64,000 nt of DNA from Caprimulgus europaeus (Eukaryota > Chordata > Aves > Caprimulgiformes > Caprimulgidae). Below, piece by piece: positions 38,628-49,103 of the stretch (within the stretch, counting starts at the first letter, position 1; each line of letters starts with the position of its first letter). The position numbers and the translations under genes were made by a program. Under the pieces are notes generated by a model. That model was not told where the DNA came from, made no database searches, and saw only the letters and a program-made list of their open reading frames with translations. The stretch covers positions 115,222,246 to 115,286,245 of the forward strand of contig OU015523.1 of the NCBI GenBank assembly GCA_907165065.1, read 5' to 3'.

Positions 38628-39121
38628 ATCATAGAAACATAGAATGGTTTGGCATGGAAGAGACCTTTAAAGGTCATCTAGTCCAACTCCCTCACAGTGA
38701 GCCGGGACATCTTCAACTAGATCAGGTTGCTCAGAGCCCCGTCTCACCTGACCTGGAATGTTTCCAGCGATGGGGCTTCTACCACCTCTCTGGGCAGCCT
38801 GCTCCAGTGTTTCACCACTCTCATCCTAAAAAATTTCTTACTTATATCTAGCCTAAATCTCCCCTCTTTCAGTTTAAAACCATTACTCCTTGTCTAATCA
38901 CTACAGGCCCTACTAAAAACTCCATCCCTATCTTTCTTATAGGTCCCTTTTAAGTATTGAAAGGCCACAATAAGGTCTCCCTGGAGCCTTCTCTTCTCTA
39001 GGCTGAACAGCCCCAATTCTCTCAGCCTGTCCTCATAGGAGAGGTGCTCCAGCCCTCGGATCATGTTTGTAGCCCTCCTCTGGACCCGCTCCAACGTGTT
39101 CATGTCTTTCTTATACTGAGG
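38628..39121 (-). mobile_element. CR1 LINE, 5'-truncated, best-preserved copy
   Basis: Inverted CR1 with its 3' end at the left: minus-strand CCATTCTATG TTTCTATGAT, the CR1 terminal octamer in two degenerate copies. Its 3' UTR holds the usual 'gttggactagatgacctttaaagg' segment (38,669-38,692). The minus frame 38,894-39,103 still reads the ORF2 C-terminus: LERVQRRATNMIRGLEHLSY, then EDRLRELGLFSLEKRRLQGD. A frame break after RACSD separates it from the final ORF2 codons. ORF2 encodes an endonuclease and reverse transcriptase, both of which lie upstream of the truncation, so this copy is dead. The copy is better preserved than the CR1 fragments at 14,601 and 27,703, so it is probably a younger insertion. 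Confidence 0.96.
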
Positions 39122-41682
39122 AGAATATATAACAGCTTTGTCCTCCTTCCCTGCACAAAGCTACAAGACTTCAGACCGGAACATATTTCAGCTCTAAAGA
39201 TGAGCATGGGAGTCCAAAGCCGCACGTGAGCAGTTTGCTTTGTTATCCCCAGCTCAGCCCTGACCAGCCTTGCCAAGGCAGCACTTCCTTTAGAATAACC
39301 AAAAGGTATAAATAGAAAATAAAGCTGTGATGTTTGTGATTTAAAATGGTGTTATGAAAACTATCTGCTGATCACACCGAAAGCTAACAGGCTAAAGTGG
39401 GTTACTTGGGCACTATGTGTGAGGGTCAAATTCTTCTCTGCTCTCACACAATACTGCGTCATTTAAGCTGCTCTGACTTTCCCAGGCTGAGGATCTGGTC
39501 ATGTATACGTAGGACACGTTGCACACATAGATGGATGGATGGATGTAGGGGGACAGCACATACTACTGCACCATGAGTCATGTCCCTCTCATTTCAATTC
39601 ACACTTCTCCAGCACCCCAGCTCTATCTACTACAAAGAAGGACACAGTAGAAGAAGACTAAGCAGAGCGATCTCTTCTTAACGCAGAAGTCTTGACAGTC
39701 TATTTAACAGGTCTTAGTTTTGAGAAGAAAACATGAGTTTTTGAAGTAAAACCAGAAATATCAGGTAGCACAACTAAAAATCTCTGTCTGGTATTTGTTG
39801 TTTATTCCTACATTATCTGTTACGCATCATAATGAAGAAAACATGAAAAAAATCAAATAAAGACCATGAATAAATACTGTATATGGGTACCAAAAATCCA
39901 AAAAGTGCCATTAAGTTTGGATCATGCTCAAGTTCTCTTTATTTATAGAAGCACCTGGCAGGTTATCATTTCTCCATCAATAAGAAACAACTATTTATAC
40001 TATATCTCTACTAGATTGTCAGATCTTAGGCTTTCTCTAAACTGAAAATACCATGTACATACAGCATGCAGCCAACTGAAATATCACATATCAGCTATGT
40101 GTGATACCGAGATAGGATGCCAACACCTGTCTTGCAAGCAGTTTACGGAGTCCTCAAAGTATCTGCTCTCACTTTGTGCTGGGAGACCTTTCAAACAAGG
40201 GGAAGTGCAAACAAACTGAAGTATAAAGGACATTACTTTTTATTGTGTAAATCCAATGATATAAAGTAGCATGATTGATGGAACCATTACAAAATGAGTT
40301 CTAAAAAATATAGTTGATGCTTTGCATGCTTTTTTCACTCTAAGTGATCTGCTACAGGCTATTCAGCTGGTTTCTCCCTCTCCACTTTTATCTTTTTTTT
40401 TTTTTTTTTTCTTAAATCCCTTGGGGCATAGCCAAGAATCTCAATGTGTCACAATAACCACGTTTACTTATTTCCAACTCCTGTCTGTAGTATCATATCA
40501 TATCAGCTCAACCTGGCATCAACATGGTGCTCTTTGCCGATGAGCCCAGTAAGGAATCCAATCTGTTCCTCATTATGTGATGCTCGAGAGATACGGGAGG
40601 GTAAAAAAACAGAAAGGAGTGAAGAGGGAGCTAACCAGGGCTGCAGGGGATGAAATGAGAAATAGGAAGAAGTGAGTAATGAGAAATAAAAGTGTGAAGG
40701 TGGAACGTGACACCGGGATGTAGAAAGAACGAAAAATAGAAAAGGTGAAGCCGTGGGGGAGTGGGATGGGTGGGAAGGAGAAAAGCAACAAGACAGCCTG
40801 AGTCAGAGGAAGTGAGAAACCCTAAAGAAGACAAAGCCTCCTGGAACAAAGTCCCGTCCCTCCATAAAGCGTAGGCTTTCTTAATACTTCTTTCCAGAGC
40901 TTAATTCACTGATGGAATTGAAAAAAAACCCCAAACAACAAAAACAACTTTCAAGGCAGGTGAAAAGTACTCCCACAACAACCCACTCCCAACAAGCTGT
41001 GATTTCCTTTAATTGCAAGAGAATAATCAGGTTCCCCCTGGGCAAAATGTTAGTGAAAAACCAGAACAAAGTGAGCAAGGGAACACCTGCTTAATGAGTG
41101 GCTGGTGTAGAGGTGCATTATGCAGAGCCACAGCACAGTTTAGGTGTGGGCGTGAGCTTACACAGTCGATTAAGCATAATTTAATTACATTTAAATAATT
41201 AATAACAAAGCATATTTTAATGGCATACAATTTCTGTGTTGTGCAATGCTGTGCACCTTGCAAAGCCCAATTCAACAACATGCAGTAATGCCCAGGCTCT
41301 CTGCAGCCTCCTGTACCCTTGCCTTCGGACACAGGGTGCAATTAGTCCTACGCATGTTATTACTTCCTTCCCAGCCCTGCCTCTCATAGGGCACAAAACG
41401 GGCACAGCTCCTGAAAGAAAACTGCCGTTCAACATATGTTTTAATCTGCCACATTACATTGTGGGTTACTTAAAAGATAAAAGGTAGAAACGACAAGATC
41501 CTGACTATCTAAAATGAGCTTTAACTGGCAGTCAGGCAGATGAATGCACATGATCCCGAAAGCCTGCTCCCTGGTATCACCTAAACAGACAGGAGCCTCC
41601 CAAGAGTCTCCTCCTCAGTCCCCCCACAAGGCTCCCTGCTCAGCACACAGATTGAAGGACCATTCATTCTTCAGGCACAAAC
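39122..41682. other. Unique noncoding DNA
   Basis: A short (GGAT)4 lies at about 39,528-39,546 and T18 at 40,393-40,410. A purine-rich + strand block lies at about 40,570-40,870. The stretch 41,100-41,290 is AT-rich with TAATTTAATTA at 41,178 and AATTAATAA, and is a possible conserved noncoding element. No gene recognised. Confidence 0.55.
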
Positions 41683-41722
41683 TTTCCCCCCCACCTCCTT
41701 CTCCCCCCTCCCCTCATATTTT

Positions 41723-41753
<31 letters not shown>

Positions 41754-41763
41754 GGGCGGGGGG
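41683..41763. repeat. C-rich / T14 / G24 homopolymer cluster
   Basis: A cytosine-rich stretch (with C8 and C6 runs, 41,683-41,713) is followed by T14 (41,719-41,732), G24 (41,733-41,756), one C, and G6 (41,758-41,763). The G run can form G-quadruplexes, and the C-rich arm could pair with it or form an i-motif. The exact lengths may be sequencing- or assembly-limited. The overlapping frame with poly-Gly (41,544-41,885) is not a gene. Confidence 0.93.
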
Positions 41764-42852
41764 CAGATATGATAAGGGAATCCAGATGCTTCATTTCAGT
41801 TGCCTGCTGGAACTCCATGCTTACTGCTAAGGCTTTATTTAGCTACCAAAAATATGTAAGTATGGCTCTTGTCCCTATGCTTTAAAGTCTCCCAAAGATT
41901 CCAAAAGCAGCTGCTTACTAGCTTTGCCATATACAGCTTGCATGATGGTGTGATTAATACAGCTTTCCTTGGAACTAGCTCAGGCTGGTTTCCCCATCTC
42001 ACAGCCAATCAATCAAGAAGCAGAAGCAGCCCTTTTGGGCCAGAGGCTGATATGTACTGGAGGTTTTGAGTAGAGTACAGGGCACTGAGAGATGCTCGAG
42101 GCATCTACATCACAGGGGAGTGGCTACTTCACTCCTTTCTGACACCATCACACTTCTAAAGCCAGCTCTGCCCAGACACAGTGAGGCTCCAGGGCAACTA
42201 GGTAACGTCAAAACCCACCAAAACAAAAAGTAAGGGGGTCCCTGCACCAATGTGCACATACAAGCAAGCTAGAAACCAAGGGAAGGGACATGACAAATAA
42301 CTTGGGAAAAAGTACAGATAAACATTTGCTGTTAAACTCATAATATTTAAGTTCAGAAAACTCCATCAAATAATGTAAATTGATCTCTATACTACAGGTA
42401 AACACAGATCTCCCACTCCCACACAGATCCCAGTAACCTGTGTTTCACTGAAACATAGTTTTGTTGGGCTAAAACAAAAGTCAGCACAACAGTCAGTCTT
42501 CATTTGAGAACACAGAGAAAATCCAGCACTTTCAGAGATCATTTGTTGCAATGGATTGTAACTCTGGTAAAAACATGTCTCACGTCCCATGTGAATTCGT
42601 CTTCCCCAGGTTTCAGACATCCCTTCGTGCTATGCTGCTAGACTGAAGAGCGCTTTAGTCTTTAATGTTTTCTCTCCCTGAAGGTCCTTAAGGCTTGCAG
42701 TGAAGAACTAGCCATTTCAGACAATTTTCCTTTCCAAGCCTGTTATTTCAGTGTAACTGCATACCAAAGTTAAAAATCACAAAAAGTGTCTAGACTAGTG
42801 TATTCCTTCTGATAATATGCTTACTAAGCAGGATTACTGGCTAAAGCTCAAC
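41764..42852. other. Unique noncoding DNA
   Basis: No gene or repeat family recognised. The short frames at 41,869-42,069, 42,208-42,405 and 42,387-42,620 have no recognisable motif. Confidence 0.5.
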
Positions 42853-43062
42853 TTAGCTGGTCAACTGTATAACAGTGTCTTGTTTATTTAACACTATTTC
42901 CAAAGGCTTTACAAATTGCCTATATAAAGAAGTTTGCCCATCACTGAAATCATCCTCTTCTTCACTGCAACTGGTGGCTGTGTGAGTCTGAGCAATGCTC
43001 TGTATCGGGGACTGCAGACCAATGCCAGGCTCCAGCCTGTCCAAGTCACAGAGCACCTTCAC
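42853..43062 (-). other. Protein-like 69-codon ORF, unidentified
   Basis: I do not recognise this. The minus frame begins MKVLCDLDRLEPGIGLQ and ends in a stop. Its second half reads SCSEEEDDFSDGQTSLYRQF, then VKPLEIVLNKQDTVIQLTS: an acidic patch followed by a charged/hydrophobic alternation that looks more like real protein than the other frames here. Possible splice acceptors (GTCTGCAG, CAGTTGCAG) and a donor-like ATTT|GTAAAG lie on the same strand, but no good pyrimidine tract precedes the acceptors. It may be a chance frame, an exon fragment of a host gene or an old pseudogene. No domain can be named. Confidence 0.2.
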
Positions 43063-45787
43063 CCAACACAGATGTGGACATCTGTATCTTGCTTTTTTAG
43101 GCTATTTCTTGAATAAATGTTAACTATCACAGAGGTTATTATATTCTAGTGTAACAACTGTACAAAACCAAGCTGGTATTTTAACCTCAACACATAGCAC
43201 TCCTACACAAGAAAAGATTTTGTTGATTATCAGCTTCATTAAATGCTATATGGAAAATAACTGGTTGTGCTACGCAGTTGTTAGAGCTGGGGTTGGTACC
43301 ACCACCTGCTGCTACGGTTGCCTGAAAATGCCTCATCCAAACACTGTTTCCAATGTCTTATTTACTACTTGTCCAAACTGTGACCTCTAACCAGCTGAGA
43401 TTTTCCAGGCCAGACTGCCTACATCATGGTGAATACCTTTGAAATTTATTGAAGACAGATCAACTAATTCATTATGACTGATAATAAATCAGAGCTGTCT
43501 GAAAATTTCTACTGTTGTTTAGAAGATGGACTTTGAATTGGCATGGGAGCAGCCTTCATGTCACAGACGTGTTTGATTTTTTTCTCTGTTAAAATGCTGT
43601 CTGTTTTCTCTCCCAAATTATAAGCCTTCAAAAAGCTGTCGCTCACAAACGCTTGCTGCTCATTTCCTAAAAGCTCAGAGCTGACTTTGCAATATCGCTG
43701 CAAACCAGGTGTGATCCACCATATCAAATAGGATGTCTCATGCCATTGCTGTTATTGGCTGTACTGAGCTTTGCTACCTGCTTGTCCCAGAGGTGAGCAC
43801 GGGCACTCAGCAGTCTCCCAGGACAGTAAAAAAATTAAACAAAAAAAAAACCAAAAAAACCTGCATGTGAGGATGAGGGGGAGAAAAAAATAAGTTGTTT
43901 CAAGGATGTTGAGGAGGAAAACCAGGGAATGAAAACCTGAGAAGCAGGGAGAGGAGAGTTGGGACTGTAACTATAGGAGGAAGCTGAGACTCCCACAAAA
44001 ACAAGAACAGGGTTTTCTGGAAATTGGGAGAAAAAGAGGTCTGTGACTGCAAGCCAAGGAAGGAAGGAAAATGGTGCAGCTACAGAACTCAGCAGGGCAG
44101 ACCCTGCAAAGCAACGAACACTTGGCTGAGGAGGATGGGACTGGAACAAAAGCCTAAATAGTGCAAAGTCCAGTCACTGGGCTGGACAGATGAGCCAGGG
44201 GAGAGGACAGAGAGGGCAGGGGAGGATAAAGTAAAAAAGACTTGTACCAAGGACAGGTAGAAATAGCCTGTCCCTAATAGGCTCTTACTCAGCCTCTACA
44301 GTGAGAAAATTCCTGAATCTCAGTATTTCAAGGAAAACAACTGCAAAGTCCAATGGAAAAGTGGGTTGCATCCATGCCTAGTGATGGCTCACATTAGCCA
44401 GTCTGTTAGTAAATGAATTTGAAATATATCACTGACCCACAAGGGGATTTTTTTATGCTTGTCTTTCCAAACCAAGGAAATCATATGCTGAAAACTCAGC
44501 CAAAACAACACAATCCCAATTGCAAAGTCATGTACTGGAAAACAGAAGTTAGCTTCAAACTTCTTTTGACCTTGAGCTCTTCCCCCCCATTATTGCTGTC
44601 TCCTTGCCTGTGGGTGATGAGGCTGCTCTCAGATAAGTCAGGACCACAGAGCTGCAAGGGCTTGTTGTCCACAAGGATACTCATGCCAGTTGCTGCATGA
44701 GCTGGAAGACAGGCAGGGAGGAGGAAAGGGGATCAGAAGAACAGAAGCTGAGTTGAAGGCTCCATGGGCAACTGCATCCCAACTTTTTCTTCTGCCATAA
44801 ACCTGTCCTCTGAACCAAGGGCTTAATGGGCAGCTTTGATCCACACACACCACACCTGCTGCCTACCCTAGCACCTTCAGATATGGTGGTCCTTACCAGC
44901 CCCAGAGGGAACCAGCTTCTCCCAGCAGACGTCCAGTATCTTCTAGTACTACATGTTCAGACAAGGCAGACACCTGAAATAACCTACAGAAAGAGGTCTT
45001 GTGGGAGGTTAATCATTCTCCATTCACACTGTTCTATAAACTTATAATAAGAGCCACACTTGGAATATGGAGGGGAAAAATGTTAAACAGTCATTCAAGA
45101 CCCAAGCACCACTCAGGGAGCAAACAGAATAAAGTAAGCAGCTCACAGCAAAAATTACATGATCCTTGAAATTCAAACCCGCCCATACCACAGGGCACAA
45201 GGCAGACAGGGTAGCATGGGCAGCCTTCACCCCACCACTGCTTGACTCAGAGTGCTTGCCTTCATCACCTTATTAACCTTCATTTAACATACTTGTTTGC
45301 AAAGGATAATCAAAGATACCAAATGACAGACGTCTTGGCTCCTTTATGACTGTGATGACTTTAGTTTTATTTTATTTAAACAAAATAATAAATGTGTATC
45401 ATTGTTTTGAAATCTACCTGCCCAAACCTAGACACAAGTTGTGTTTGCTTTTACTATGAGATGTTGTTTTCTAACAGGAGAGCAGAATTATCTGATAGGA
45501 AACACAGCTAATGTAGCACAAACAAGTTATTAAATGGAGTCAAACTGGGCACACGATGAGCAATCCTGAAAACACAATTCAAGGGGGTGAAACACCACCA
45601 TGCAACTGAGCATAATAACCTGCTTGCAAGGCTTAGAGACTGTGTGGGATAGAAATAATTTTAAATCAATTGAGTTACTGTTTCTTGGCAATTTGATAGA
45701 AAGGAGAAACAGTGTAATTGGCAATCAAGTACTCCTTTGGGAGCTTCCAAACAGCCAGCTGGATTTGTAAATGCATGTTAATCTGCC
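43063..45787. other. Unique noncoding DNA with purine-rich block
   Basis: From about 43,820 to 44,260 the + strand is purine-rich, with A-runs near 43,840-43,858. The minus frame 43,835-44,149 follows from this composition. The rest is ordinary. No repeat family or gene recognised. Confidence 0.55.
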
Positions 45788-45865
45788 GGGGCCAAATCCT
45801 GCAGGCGCTTAAAACACTGGGGTAAATTGCATGCTGAGTGTAAATTACTCAGACCAGGGATGTAA
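45788..45865. repeat. Possible ancient sauropsid fold-back element
   Basis: It begins GGGGCCAAATCCTGCAGG, contains GAGTGTAAATTACTCAG and ends near ACCAGGGATG. This order resembles an old short palindromic repeat common in turtles, crocodilians and birds, whose ends read 'gggccaaattc' and 'accagggatgaattt'. It is short and diverged, so the call is tentative. Confidence 0.35.
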
Positions 45866-48800
45866 GCAGTAAAGGAGTACAACTTGCATGTCAAAGGAAT
45901 GCTGCTTCTGTCCCTTAAAAGTAAATACAAACCTGCTTTCACTCCTCTGCCAAAACAGTTCATTGAATGAAATCAAGCACAGATCTACTCACCCTTCACT
46001 TGCTAAGCAGTAACCAAATATAGCTCAGGGACAAATACGCAGTCTGCATGATTAATTAGCTGGCTTCTTTATCTAACTTGCCTTCAACCTTTATATGCTT
46101 AATAATACCTATTTATTAAATCAACGAGCTTATGTATAAACTAAGTCCATTAGTTTATTTTAAGTCCCTATATATAGATGGGATTTCATTGCAAACACTA
46201 TGGGCAAACTTTAGCAGTCAGCATGATCAAGCGCCTGGGAGGAGTGAGGGGGGACACAGATGCTGATCTCAACTCAAAAGGACATGCACTGCTATGGTCC
46301 TTTAAGGATTGTTTCAGGGTTTACTTTGAAAAGAATAACATTCCAACTGAACTAATAACCTGCTTGCATTCTGGAAATAATTTCCTTCAAGTATTGATTG
46401 CCTTTATTTGATAAACACAAAATTTACCTAATGTCCCATGCTGTGAAGGAAGATGAACTAGAATTGACCTTTCCTGCTGATCAGCCAGACTGTTTAGATT
46501 AAAAAATTCAAAAAGGAATTATCTTCAAAGGAAAAGACGCTTCTTGTCCATGACTTCATGTCAAAACCATCCAACCAACCATCTCAGGTACCCGACTTAG
46601 GTGTGATGACACTGTGTCCTGCAGAGGCCTCTCTGTTCACTATGGCAAGAACACAGATGACTACCTCAGATTATGCATTGAACTTCCAGATGGCTAAAGT
46701 CAGGTGAGATTAATTCCACCCCACTCTGGCATGTCCCTGAAGAAAAGGAACACCTTCCACAGAGCATCTCCAAAGAGCTTCACTTTGGTGGACTACTGAC
46801 AGAAGCCTCACTTTTACATAAAATTAGTGAAGGATTCTGCTGTCTCTCTTGATCCATGTGTCTCCTCCAACTGTCCCGAAAAGGAGTGACAGTGCTGAAT
46901 CCTACTTCTATGGCTGTCTCTTGAGAGGTGTTTGAAGTCACTCATAAAACCAGCTGTAGGGTCAGGCATCCTGCAAATAAATCCTCTGGGGTTGCTTGGA
47001 GAGGCTGTAGGATGCCAAGGTGACAAGCCAGGCCAGCGTCTTCCGAAGGCCCTCAGGCAGTCCAACACCCCACTTAACCCTGCACTGGATACAAGTGGTT
47101 TCCGGGAGGTTTGCAAGCCAATATGGGTTAAATATGAGCAGTTTAGGGAACGTGTCCAGTTGACAACTACTATGGGACTGGTACTTTATAAGCAACAAAA
47201 AAAGGTGGGGAAGAATAAATTCTTCCCAGGTGAAGAATAAATATAACATATATCCTGCTCCAGGCATTTCTCCACTGGTAAAGAACATATGCTCTGAGAG
47301 GCCAAATTTTCTCTGACCCTGTAATATGCAGCTCTTCATGTTAAACAAGGCACACTGAAATTCTACAATTGCAAAATAATTCCTGGTGGGGGGTAAAAAA
47401 AAACAAACCAAAAATACCCCAATCAATAAACTCCCAGGTTTCACATCCTCTGAGGAAGCAAAATGACGTTGACTGTGTCAGTTCCAACGGTTCAGAGTTA
47501 AATTAGCTGCCTCCAGGTGTAGCAATTCAGCAGCACGGAAACTAGAGATGACTTTTGTTATTCCTGAGCCATTTGAGAAAGATTACTTCACTCTGCATCT
47601 GGCCTGAGACTGTTATCTGAATGCCTCTCAAGGAAAGTGCTGTAATGTCCACAACAAACAAGTGTTTTAGAACTAAACCAGACTAAACAGTAGAAAAATA
47701 TAACGGGAAGTAAAATATAGCACTTATTCCCCAGACATGTCTCTATTACAGCCTTCAGTAGTGTAAAGTACCACAGGATTACTTCCTTTTTCCTGGTTAT
47801 GATTAAATGCTAATTTGGAAAAATGTACCATAAAAAAGCCCCAAGTTAATAGTTGAGAAAAAGATTCTGATGGTCTTAAAGCCAAGGCCAAATCCCATCA
47901 CAATCGATACAAGCTCCTGGTTTCCTTTGTTTACACTTTCTTTTTCTTAACTTTCCTAACTTTGTAACTTTTTCTAAGTTTTTTTTGCTGGCAAGCCTCC
48001 CATTTGTCCCACCTGAGCCCACAGCTTGCTAGAACACCTCCAGCCACTCTTACTTTACATCACCTTTTCCATAGCTAAAAGGTCAGGTAAGTAAATCACC
48101 CTGAGCCAGCCAGGAGCAGAGCTGCAGGAGCGGAACCCCGGAGCTCCCTGCTTTCTTGTGGAGGGATCCAGATGTGGGTGCCCAGCTGGTCCCTGCTGTT
48201 GGGTGACCATTGGCACTGTTCAACCAGGCACTTCATAGGGATGCAACCAACAAGGAGATATTGAGATGCATCCCCTGGCCTCTGTTGAGCAGGGTATAAA
48301 CCAGCAGGCATTGGAGGTTTGGGATGAAAAGTACAGAAATTAACTTTTTCACCCATATGAAGGAACAGGTGTTTGCTAAAGCCCAAACTGCAGCACGGTT
48401 CCAGGAAGCAGAGCTCTAGTATGGGTCCGTCACACAGAAACACAAAACCCAGGAGTCTCCTTAGATAAGGAGCAAGAGAAGAGCTCCCGAGACGACATGA
48501 GAGGAGAAGGGAGGGGGATAAGACACTTTATTTTTGGCTACAACTAATACAGCATTCAGAGTAAGTGCTTCACGCCCAAATTAAAGGAGGAAGGGGGGGG
48601 GAGATGTCTCTATTAATCATAAATACAGTATTTCAGCCTTCTCTTGGAAGATATTAAAAGATATATATAAAAAGAGCAGGGATTTTACATTTGAACTTGA
48701 ACAGCAGGGATGGAAATTGTCTTATTTTAGCTGTTTAAAGATTAGGGAGTCTATTGTAAGGTAATCATGCCAGTTCCCATTAAAATTCCTGAAGAACCCC

Positions 48801-49024
48801 CTACATGTGCTTCCAAAACACAACTTCTGATTTACAGCATTAAAATGCTATGACTACTGTTGCTGCTAACCTAAGAGACGGCAGTGTAAAACAGTCAAAG
48901 ACTCTCCTTTCAGTACAGCAGCTATTGGCTCTCCAGAGCATGCACTCGTAGGAAGCTGTATCTAGTGGAGAAACTGGAAATGGTTTGGAATTATACCCAA
49001 AAAATGTTTTGTGGCTGGACAGAC
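45866..49024. other. Unique noncoding DNA
   Basis: The stretch 46,020-46,410 is AT-rich with ATTAATTAGC (46,051) and many TTATTAAAT words, and is a candidate conserved noncoding element. The minus frame 46,962-47,444 (160 codons) overlaps a + frame and has no known motif. A G9 run lies near 48,593-48,601. No gene recognised. Confidence 0.55.
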
Positions 49025-49103
49025 TTTTTCTTCTTCCTTTCTTTCTTTCTCTCTCTCTTTCTCTCCCCCTTTCTCTCTTCCTTTGCTTCTTTTTTTTCTT
49101 TCT
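49025..49103. repeat. CT-rich polypyrimidine tract
   Basis: TTTC, CT and TTCC units cover about 79 bp with a single GC interruption. It is pyrimidine-rich on +, the opposite skew to the GGA tract at 23,250. The frame at 49,011-49,244 (poly-Ser/Phe/Leu) is not a gene. Confidence 0.9.

Noticed and set aside
39100..39250. Extension of the CR1 copy beyond 39,121
   Set aside because: Similarity to CR1 stops at about 39,121. The following sequence does not match CR1 ORF2.
41544..41885. 113-codon frame containing poly-Gly
   Set aside because: It is driven by the G24 run. The Gly stretch is an artefact of composition.
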